The translations under genes and the position numbers were made by a program. From the NCBI GenBank assembly GCA_937888925.1, contig CALARM010000466.1, forward strand, positions 1 through 5,915: 5,915 bases of DNA. Direction: 5' to 3'. The notes below the pieces were generated by a model. It made no database searches, was not told the origin of the DNA, and saw nothing but the letters and a program-made list of their open reading frames with translations. Every line of letters begins with the position of its first letter. The stretch's first letter is position 1. This DNA is from an uncultured Synergistia bacterium (GTDB lineage Bacteria > Eremiobacterota > SpSt-956 > JAKJGF01). Positions 1 through 5,915 of the stretch are shown here, piece after piece.

Positions 1-28
1 TCACGCATTACGCGTCACGCATTACGCA
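1..28. repeat. Tandem heptamer repeat (TYACGCR), at least four units, cut by window edge
   Basis: Four consecutive 7-base units are visible: TCACGCA, TTACGCG, TCACGCA, TTACGCA, consensus TYACGCR. They can also be read as two copies of a 14-base unit differing at the last base. The array begins at base 1, so it probably continues upstream. It ends eight bases before the purine-rich ribosome-binding region of the first gene. The composition (CG-rich heptamers) differs from the AT-rich flank. It looks like an intergenic simple-sequence repeat. I see no inverted symmetry that would make it a hairpin, and no function can be assigned. Confidence 0.8.
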
Positions 29-35
29 TTTATAC

Positions 36-46
36 AGAAAGGCAGG
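36..46 (+). promoter_or_regulatory. Probable ribosome binding site of the first gene
   Basis: The purine-rich stretch AGAAAGGCAGG lies upstream of the ATG at 54. Its AAAGG core ends 11 bases before the start and its GG at 45-46 ends 7 bases before it, so pairing with 16S rRNA would be modest. It is the only plausible site ahead of this start. It is clearly weaker than the GGGAGGTG site of the second gene. Confidence 0.5.
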
Positions 47-53
47 CAAACAT

Positions 54-3032
54 ATGAGAATGATATATACAGGTCAGGATGTCGATATGAGTTTTTATAA
101 AAGAAAATATACTGAAGGTACAATGATAACCCCGGAAGGAACTGTATTACCTCTGAAATATACAGAAGTAAGGGCAGATATTACGGGACTCCTTGCCGAT
201 GTAAAAGTAATACAGAAATTTGAAAATAATCTGAATAAAAATATTGAAGCAGTCTATGTGTTTCCTCTCCCTCATGACAGTGCTGTAAATGCACTGGAAA
301 TAAAAATCGGAGAAAGAATAATAAAAGGCGTCATAAAAGAAAGGGAAGAAGCAAGAAGAACCTATGAAGAGGCAAGGGATGAAGGAAAGAAGGCAGGTCT
401 TCTGGAACAGGAAAGAGCCAATATTTTTACCATGAGTGTCGCCAATATAGAACCGGGACAGGAAATACTGGTTACCATAACCTATTATGAAACGGTAAAA
501 TATGAAGACGGAGAATATGAATTTGTTTTTCCAATGACAATTACTCCGAGATATATTGATAAAGATCAGGTAAAGGATTCAGAGAGAATTTCTCCGCCTG
601 TGGAAATAAGAAAAGCAGGAAGAGAAATAAATCTCTTTATAAACCTGGATACAGGTTTTACGCCGGGAGAAATTAAATCGCCGTCTCATTTACTGTTTAT
701 TCAGGAAAAAGGAGAGACAAAAAGAGAAATTCAACTGGCAAAAGAAGGAGAACTCCCCAATAAGGATTTCATATTGAAATATTCTTCATCAGGTGAGCAA
801 TTAGAAACTGCTATTTCCTTTTACAGAAAGGAATTCAAACCGGGCACATTTATGCTCCATATAACTCCAAAGATGGACTATGGCCCTGATGAAATGGTAA
901 AAAGAGACGTTGTTTTTGTTCTTGACCGTTCCGGTTCCATGAGCGGCCATCCCATAGAACAGGCAAGAAAAGCCCTGAAGGCATGTCTCCGCACTCTCAG
1001 GTCAGGAGATACCTTCTCTGTTATAGTTTTTGACGACAGAATAGAATATCTGGACAGCCGTTCTATTGAATTCAATGACGCAAATCTCCTTAAGGCCGAT
1101 TCCTATATTGACAGTATCGGGCCAAGAGGCGGAACGGATATACTTGCTGCTATGGATGCAGCACTTAAACTTCCTGCAAATAAACTTTATGTAAGACAGA
1201 TTGTATTTCTTACAGACGGAGCAGTGGGAAATGAAGAGTTTGTTCTTCAGGAGATAAAAAAATCCCTGGGTAAATCAAGGGTTTTTACTTTCGGAATAGG
1301 CCCTGCCGTAAACAGACTGCTTCTGGACGGCATGGCGGAAATGGGGCGAGGAACATCCCGGTATATTACCTTTGAAGAGAATATTGAAGATGCAATACAG
1401 AAATTTTCCAATCAGACATCTTTTCCGGTGCTTACAGATATATCGCTTGAATGGAAAGATGCATCTGTGGCAGATATGTATCCCGTAAAAATCCCTGATC
1501 TTTATGCCGGTCAGGTTCTTTATACAGTTGGCCGTTTCCACTCGTCAGGGAAAGCTACTGCCATATTAAAAGCAATGACGGGAGGAGGAGAATTCCGGCA
1601 GGAAACAGAGATAGACCTTCCCGATGAATCTACGGAACATCCTGTTGTCGAAACAATATGGGCAGGAAAGAGAATTGATGCTCTCTTGAAGAAAATGGCT
1701 GAAAAACCGAAAGAAAAACATGAAATAAGGGATGAAATTATTGGAATAGCCCTGAGATACAGTCTTATGAGTCCCTTTACGTCCCTTGTGGCGGTGGAAC
1801 AGGGAGAAGATGATGAAGAACCGAAAGAGAAAAAAGAAATAATGAGAGTAGATGTGCCCTCTATGGTGCCTGAAGGGCTGGATAGAGATGCCTTTGCAGG
1901 AACTGTCAGACAGAGAATGACCGGTTCTGCAATGAGACTGTCACACGGCCCTGTCAGACCTGCACCAAGGCCTATGTCAGGTATTATGATGAATATGAAA
2001 AGAGATGCTTCGTCTACCCCTGTTTTAATGAGAAGAGTATCCCTGCCAGATAGAAGTGCTTCTCCCGGCCCTCCAGCTTTTCAGAAACCTGCATCACCGG
2101 CAGGCCATACACCTTTAACATGTAAAGAGGTTTTATCTGAAGGGACCGTTTACTCCAGAGAACCTGCGCCTTTCAGGGAACCGGCTTTTTCCGCTTTACC
2201 TCCTGCGGATAAAATGGATGAAACTGAAAATGAAAAAGGAATTGTATGGGAAGAGAGTGCTCTCCTGTCTTTTGAATGTGAAGAAGATTTTGATGATAGT
2301 CCGGTGAGTCCTGAGCCACAGGCCTGTGAAATGAAGAGTGATGAAAAAATAACACCTGAAATGATTGATTTAACTTTTAAATATCTTGCAAGAAAGCAGA
2401 ATGCAGACGGATCATGGAGTAAAGAAATTCTTGAAGAGAAAAAAGTAATATCTACATCTATGGCTGTTCTTGCATTTATAAAAAAGGGACATACGAATAA
2501 GACTGGAAACTACGTTCCTCAGGTAAGCAGGGCTGTTTATTTTATCCAGAGCAATATGGATAATCTTTCAGGTTTTTCACTGGCACTTTCCGCAATGGTC
2601 TTTATAGAACTCTTCAAACTTTCTGATAAAAAGAAAGAAAGAAAGGATGCAGAAAAAGCCATTGCCATACTGAAAGATAAGTGGTATAAATTTAAAAATC
2701 TCCATGAAAAAACCTTTGCATCTCTATCGGTAAAATCTGCTGTGGAAGCAGGACTTATGTCAGAAGGAGAATTGGCTGATACAGATAAATGGCTATCAGA
2801 TGGGAAAGACAGTGCAAAAATAATTTCCGCTATGGCAAAAATGGATGATATAATTTCTCTATTCCTCTGTTTAATATCAGGAGATGAAGGATTAATAAAT
2901 TCTTCTGTTAATCTTTTAATGAACCATTATGTAAGAGGCGGGCCGGAAGAGGGGAGTATAAATATTTTTGAGTTAGATCCCCTTGACACTACTGCACGGG
3001 GGATTTTTGTGCTCTGTCAGACCGGGAATTAA
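54..3032 (+). CDS. VIT-VWA domain protein with C-terminal squalene-cyclase-like toroid domain
   Basis: Large multidomain protein of 992 residues; cellular role unknown. Residues about 18-150 form a VIT domain: the family's 'VFPLP' is at 69-73, a charged helix with 'TYEEARDEGKKAGLLEQE' follows, and 'NIEPGQEILVTITYYE' closes it. Residues about 284-455 form a VWA domain with a complete MIDAS: DRSGS at 291-295, Thr361 (GGT) and Asp388 (TDG), so divalent-metal-dependent ligand binding is expected. 'SLMSPFTSLVAVE' (570-582) matches the conserved post-VWA motif of bacterial VIT-VWA proteins. Residues about 583-765 are a low-complexity linker, Pro/Arg/Met-rich then acidic. Residues about 766-992 look helical and carry QNADGSW (782-788), fitting the Q-x3-G-x-W repeat of terpenoid-cyclase toroids, then 'GHTNKTG' (812-818). 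No signal peptide or membrane helix, so probably cytoplasmic. ATG 54 is chosen because homology to the downstream paralogue starts at residue 9, before the next well-placed ATG (87). The frame stays open to the left edge, so a longer protein is not excluded. Domain calls are by eye; the toroid is the least certain. Confidence 0.95.
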   Translation: MRMIYTGQDVDMSFYKRKYTEGTMITPEGTVLPLKYTEVRADITGLLADVKVIQKFENNLNKNIEAVYVFPLPHDSAVNALEIKIGERIIKGVIKEREEARRTYEEARDEGKKAGLLEQERANIFTMSVANIEPGQEILVTITYYETVKYEDGEYEFVFPMTITPRYIDKDQVKDSERISPPVEIRKAGREINLFINLDTGFTPGEIKSPSHLLFIQEKGETKREIQLAKEGELPNKDFILKYSSSGEQLETAISFYRKEFKPGTFMLHITPKMDYGPDEMVKRDVVFVLDRSGSMSGHPIEQARKALKACLRTLRSGDTFSVIVFDDRIEYLDSRSIEFNDANLLKADSYIDSIGPRGGTDILAAMDAALKLPANKLYVRQIVFLTDGAVGNEEFVLQEIKKSLGKSRVFTFGIGPAVNRLLLDGMAEMGRGTSRYITFEENIEDAIQKFSNQTSFPVLTDISLEWKDASVADMYPVKIPDLYAGQVLYTVGRFHSSGKATAILKAMTGGGEFRQETEIDLPDESTEHPVVETIWAGKRIDALLKKMAEKPKEKHEIRDEIIGIALRYSLMSPFTSLVAVEQGEDDEEPKEKKEIMRVDVPSMVPEGLDRDAFAGTVRQRMTGSAMRLSHGPVRPAPRPMSGIMMNMKRDASSTPVLMRRVSLPDRSASPGPPAFQKPASPAGHTPLTCKEVLSEGTVYSREPAPFREPAFSALPPADKMDETENEKGIVWEESALLSFECEEDFDDSPVSPEPQACEMKSDEKITPEMIDLTFKYLARKQNADGSWSKEILEEKKVISTSMAVLAFIKKGHTNKTGNYVPQVSRAVYFIQSNMDNLSGFSLALSAMVFIELFKLSDKKKERKDAEKAIAILKDKWYKFKNLHEKTFASLSVKSAVEAGLMSEGELADTDKWLSDGKDSAKIISAMAKMDDIISLFLCLISGDEGLINSSVNLLMNHYVRGGPEEGSINIFELDPLDTTARGIFVLCQTGN
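78..1745 (+). repeat. Duplicated VIT-VWA coding unit, copy 1
   Basis: This stretch (residues 9-564 of the first protein) is paralogous to 4266-5915. Both begin with DVDMSFYK and can be followed to EIIG at the window end. From residue 301 onward the alignment is gap-free with 62% identity by hand count. The longest identical DNA run I noticed is 27 bases (1392-1418 against 5562-5588). Divergence is typical of an old duplication, not of recent gene conversion. The homology probably continues downstream of 1745, but the partner is cut off by the window. Confidence 0.9.
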
Positions 3033-3047
3033 GAGATATAATATACA

Positions 3048-3055
3048 GGGAGGTG
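3048..3055 (+). promoter_or_regulatory. Strong ribosome binding site of the second gene
   Basis: GGGAGGTG is a near-ideal Shine-Dalgarno sequence; its GGAGG core ends six bases before the ATG at 3060 and fixes that start. It sits in the 27-base gap after the TAA at 3030-3032. No terminator hairpin fits in this gap, so the two genes are probably one transcript. A second in-frame TAA (3039-3041) lies in the gap, so readthrough would not fuse the two proteins. Confidence 0.9.
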
Positions 3056-3059
3056 CCTT

Positions 3060-5915
3060 ATGTCAGATAAAAATATGGATGATAAAATAAGAGAATATGA
3101 AAGTTTGCTTAAATCCCGGCCGGGAAATATTGATGTCTACTATGAACTGCTTGATCTCTATTTAAAAAGAGGACTTCTGGCGAACTTTACAGAAAAAAGT
3201 CTGAACCTGGCAGATATATATATAAGTAATAATTCTTTAGAACAGGCGGAAATAGTCTGTAACAGAATTATAAAACTTGAACCTGAAAATATAAAGGCAA
3301 GAGAAAAACTTATTGAAATTTATCTCTCTATGGGAAATATTGATAAAGCAATAGACACATGTTTTTTTCTCTCCAGAATATGCTCGATGTTAAATCAGCC
3401 TGAAAAATCTTTTGAATTCATAAAGAAGGGTATAGAGTTAGACCCTGATAATCTGGATGCAAGGCTTGAAATGGCCATTATGAACGTGAAACAGGGACGT
3501 ATAAAAGAGGGTATAGACCAGTATAAAGAACTGGGAAAGGCATACTGGGAAAAAGGGGAACTTATAAAAGCGTCAGACACTTATAAAAGGGCGACAGTAC
3601 TTCTGCCTGATGATACGGAAAGCCACTTTGCTCTGGGACATATTTACCGTGAACTCGGACAGCTTGAAGATTCAAAAAATGCCTTCCGGTTTATACTCAA
3701 ATATGATCTTACCAATATAAAAGTCCTTACGGAACTGGGACTTGTATGTCAGGAAAAAGGTGAGATAGACAGCGCAATTCTGGCTTTCAGAAAAGTACTG
3801 GATATAAATCCTGTAAATGCAGAAGCTGCCGGGAAACTCGGAGAACTTTATCTTATCAGAGGCCAGCCTGAAGAAGCAGTAAAAGCATATTATAATGGTG
3901 CAGAACTTTATCTGAAACAGGATCTTAAAGATAATGCCATACATATGTGTGAGCTTATTTTAGATATTGACTGTAAATTCTCTAAAGCACTCAGAATGAT
4001 AAAAGACCTTGGTTACAAACTTGGTTACAGTTCCCCTCCTCCGCCGCCGGAACCTGTTTATAACTATAATGACTGTATTGAATGTCCATCGTGTGGAGAG
4101 AAAAATCGTTCCAGCGCTCTTATGTGCTTTTTCTGTGGCTTACAATTTGAAAATGCTGAACAGGCTTCAATATACTGCCTTCACTGTGGAGCAAAGAGTA
4201 ATTTCCCTTCTTTTAACTGTCAGATCTGCGGTAAAGAACTGGAACACAGTCATATCGGCACTCACGATGTAGATATGAGCTTCTACAAAATCACCTCCGG
4301 TACAATGTTTGCGACAGGTATAAAAGATCCTCTTATTCTGAAATATACAGAAATAAGATCACATATTAAAGGTATGGTTGCAGATATAAAAGTCATACAG
4401 AAATTTCAGAATAATCTGGATAAAAATATTGAAGCTTTCTATTTATTTCCCCTTCCTGGAGACGGAGCCGTTTATGACCTGGAAATAAAAGCAGGGGAAA
4501 GAACGATTAAAGGTAAGATAAAAGAAAAAGAAGAAGCAAAAAGAACATATGAGGATGCGATGAATGATGGAAGAAAAGCATCACTCCTTGAAGAGCAGAA
4601 AGAGAATATCTTTAATATTTCTGTGGCAAACATAAAACCGGGGGAAGAAATACTTGTTACACTGAAATACTATCAGACAGTAAAATATGATGATGGTGAA
4701 TATGAGTTCGTAATTCCTCTGGTTATATCACATAAAAGGGGAGAAATGCCGGGAGAGGCCACTTCCGGTAAAAGAGGGGAAATAAATATCTTTATAAATC
4801 TGGATGCAGGTTTCCCTGTAGGAGAAGTAAAATCACCGACTCATCTCCTTTATATAGAAGAAAAAAGCGAACATATAAGAAATATTCAACTGGCAAAAGA
4901 GGGAGAAATTCCGAATAAAGATTTTATATTAAAATATTCCTCTACAGGAGAAAGACTGGAAACTTCTCTTTCTTTTTATAAAAAAGAAGGAAAACCGGGA
5001 GCATTTATGCTCCATGTAACGCCGAAAATAGACTATGGCCCTGAAGAAATGGTAAAAAGGGAGATGATCTTTATCCTTGACAGGTCAGGTTCTATGAGTT
5101 GGGGAAAAAGAAATTTCACTCCCATAGATCAGGCAAGAAAAGCTCTTAAAGCATGTTTGAGGACCCTGAGAAGTGGGGATATGTTTAATATAATAACCTT
5201 CAGCACCTATACAAACAATATTCATTACAAATCTCTGGAATTCAATGATGTAAATCTTAAAAATGCAGATGACTTTATAGATTCCATTCATGCCACAGGA
5301 GGCACAAATATACTTATGGCAATTAAGCAGGCACTCAGGCATCCTGTAGAAGCAAACTACTTAAGACAGATAATCTTCCTTACAGACGGAGAGGTGAAAA
5401 ATGTAGATGAAATTTTAAGTGCAATTCACTGTACTCTCGGTAAATCAAGAATATTTACTTTCGGTATAGGAACTACTGTAAACAGGAATCTCCTGGACGG
5501 AATGGCAGAAATGGGAAAAGGTACAGTTCAATATCTCACTCTCGAACAGGATATAGAAGAGGCAATACAGAAATTTTCCAATCAGACAGCTTTCCCCATA
5601 CTTACAGATATATCTCTTGAATGGGAAAATGCCTCTGTCTCGGATATATATCCCATGTCCATACCTGATCTCTACTTCGGAGAGGTTCTTTATCTTCTGG
5701 GAAGGTTTCATTCTGCAGGAAAAAGTAAGGCCATTCTGCAGGGTATGACAGTATCAGGAAATTTTACACAGGAAATAGATGTAGAACTCCCTGCAGCAGC
5801 AGAAGAATATCCTGTTGTAGAAATTATGTGGGCAAAAAAGAGGATCGACTATTTGCTGAAAAAAGAGAAAGAAAATCCGCAAGAGAAACATTCCATAAGG
5901 GAAGAAATAATAGGT
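3060..5915 (+). CDS. TPR - double zinc ribbon - VIT - VWA protein, 3' end outside window
   Basis: The frame is open from ATG 3060 to the last base (952 codons, no stop), so the C terminus is missing. Residues about 20-318 are tetratricopeptide repeats, roughly seven to eight, seen from recurring helix pairs closed by 'LEPEN' (74-78), 'LDPDN' (127-131), 'LLPDD' (181-185) and 'INPVN' (249-253); TPRs bind proteins. After a PPPPP hinge (326-330) come two zinc ribbons with identical C-x2-C-x10-C-x2-C spacing: Cys342/345/356/359 and Cys373/376/387/390. The VIT domain spans about 411-545 ('LFPLP' 462-466) and VWA about 667-840, with full MIDAS: DRSGS 674-678, Thr749, Asp776. The VIT-VWA part is paralogous to the upstream gene. 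It differs by a 5-residue insertion just after DRSGSMS and by a shorter VIT-to-VWA spacer lacking the 'TPRYI' of copy 1. No signal peptide or membrane segment is seen, so it is probably cytoplasmic. Function unknown; an adaptor or scaffold role is inferred. Whether it ends in a toroid like its neighbour cannot be seen here. Confidence 0.95.
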   Translation, partial: MSDKNMDDKIREYESLLKSRPGNIDVYYELLDLYLKRGLLANFTEKSLNLADIYISNNSLEQAEIVCNRIIKLEPENIKAREKLIEIYLSMGNIDKAIDTCFFLSRICSMLNQPEKSFEFIKKGIELDPDNLDARLEMAIMNVKQGRIKEGIDQYKELGKAYWEKGELIKASDTYKRATVLLPDDTESHFALGHIYRELGQLEDSKNAFRFILKYDLTNIKVLTELGLVCQEKGEIDSAILAFRKVLDINPVNAEAAGKLGELYLIRGQPEEAVKAYYNGAELYLKQDLKDNAIHMCELILDIDCKFSKALRMIKDLGYKLGYSSPPPPPEPVYNYNDCIECPSCGEKNRSSALMCFFCGLQFENAEQASIYCLHCGAKSNFPSFNCQICGKELEHSHIGTHDVDMSFYKITSGTMFATGIKDPLILKYTEIRSHIKGMVADIKVIQKFQNNLDKNIEAFYLFPLPGDGAVYDLEIKAGERTIKGKIKEKEEAKRTYEDAMNDGRKASLLEEQKENIFNISVANIKPGEEILVTLKYYQTVKYDDGEYEFVIPLVISHKRGEMPGEATSGKRGEINIFINLDAGFPVGEVKSPTHLLYIEEKSEHIRNIQLAKEGEIPNKDFILKYSSTGERLETSLSFYKKEGKPGAFMLHVTPKIDYGPEEMVKREMIFILDRSGSMSWGKRNFTPIDQARKALKACLRTLRSGDMFNIITFSTYTNNIHYKSLEFNDVNLKNADDFIDSIHATGGTNILMAIKQALRHPVEANYLRQIIFLTDGEVKNVDEILSAIHCTLGKSRIFTFGIGTTVNRNLLDGMAEMGKGTVQYLTLEQDIEEAIQKFSNQTAFPILTDISLEWENASVSDIYPMSIPDLYFGEVLYLLGRFHSAGKSKAILQGMTVSGNFTQEIDVELPAAAEEYPVVEIMWAKKRIDYLLKKEKENPQEKHSIREEIIG
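4266..5915 (+). repeat. Duplicated VIT-VWA coding unit, copy 2 (cut by window edge)
   Basis: Residues 403-952 of the second protein, paralogous to 78-1745. The residue offset between copies goes from 394 at the start to 383 at the MIDAS Asp and 388 afterwards. Copy 2 is therefore 11 residues shorter before the VWA domain and has 5 extra residues directly after the DxSxS loop. Homology starts only 13 residues after the last zinc-ribbon cysteine, which marks the domain junction. Confidence 0.9.

Noticed and set aside
795..803. GEQ in the first protein (residues 248-250) as a possible thioester motif
   Set aside because: The reactive CGEQ motif needs a preceding Cys within the toroid domain. 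Here Ser precedes, and the site lies between VIT and VWA.
1275..1541. Antisense 88-codon ORF with a similar-looking 88-codon antisense ORF at 5445-5711
   Set aside because: The two antisense products resemble each other only because the sense strands are paralogous VWA coding sequence. There is no independent ribosome binding site or codon signal, and the composition (Cys/Phe/Tyr/Ile-rich) is typical of a shadow frame.
3014..3042. Promoter-like CTGTCA - 17 bases - TATAAT ahead of the second gene
   Set aside because: The -10 is perfect and the spacing ideal, but transcription would begin near 3049, inside the Shine-Dalgarno sequence, and the -35 lies in the coding end of the first gene. TATAAT is expected by chance in this AT-rich DNA. 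A primary-transcript map showing a start near 3049 would revive it.
3030..3060. Possible readthrough or frameshift joining the two genes into one giant protein (both are in the same frame)
   Set aside because: A second in-frame TAA at 3039-3041 and a strong ribosome binding site before ATG 3060 indicate two separate proteins.
4009..4272. Forward ORF of 87 codons in another frame across the zinc-ribbon region
   Set aside because: It overlaps the zinc-ribbon coding frame, whose two perfect C-x2-C-x10-C-x2-C patterns prove which frame is real; no Shine-Dalgarno supports the alternative.
4275..4277. Internal start at the Met of DVDMSFYK giving a separate VIT-VWA protein from the second gene
   Set aside because: The bases before it (CACTCACGATGTAGAT) contain no Shine-Dalgarno, and the upstream TPR/zinc-ribbon frame is intact and continuous.

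Overview
The window holds two large genes on the + strand, closely spaced and almost certainly co-transcribed, plus 53 bases of upstream sequence. No RNA gene, insertion sequence, CRISPR array or terminator was seen. The DNA is AT-rich, with heavy use of ATA (Ile), AGA (Arg) and GGA (Gly) codons. Good Shine-Dalgarno spacing and long uninterrupted ORFs indicate a bacterium. The domain types (VIT, VWA, TPR, zinc ribbon, squalene-cyclase-like toroid) are scattered across environmental phyla, so I do not assign a phylum.

Layout: 1-28 is a short tandem heptamer repeat cut by the window edge. 54-3032 encodes a 992-residue VIT-VWA protein with a long Pro-rich then acidic linker and a C-terminal helical domain that looks like an alpha/alpha-toroid (squalene-cyclase/prenyltransferase-repeat type). 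3033-3059 is a 27-base gap with a strong ribosome binding site. 3060-5915 encodes at least 952 residues and runs off the right edge without a stop: an N-terminal TPR array, two zinc ribbons with identical cysteine spacing, then a second VIT-VWA unit.

The VIT-VWA units of the two genes are paralogues. By hand count, residues 301-564 of the first and 689-952 of the second align without gaps, with 164 of 264 identical (62%). Both keep a full metal-ion-dependent adhesion site (MIDAS). Homology starts at a shared 'DVDMSFYK' close to the first protein's start codon. The second gene therefore looks like a TPR/zinc-ribbon adaptor joined in frame to an almost complete copy of the first.

Neither protein has a recognisable signal peptide or membrane segment, so both are inferred to be cytoplasmic, unlike the secreted inter-alpha-trypsin-inhibitor heavy chains that give the VIT domain part of its name. 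The simplest model is two metal-dependent protein-binding scaffolds sharing a core but carrying different accessory modules (toroid in one, TPR plus zinc ribbons in the other), perhaps acting in one complex. The biochemical function is unknown and cannot be read from the sequence.
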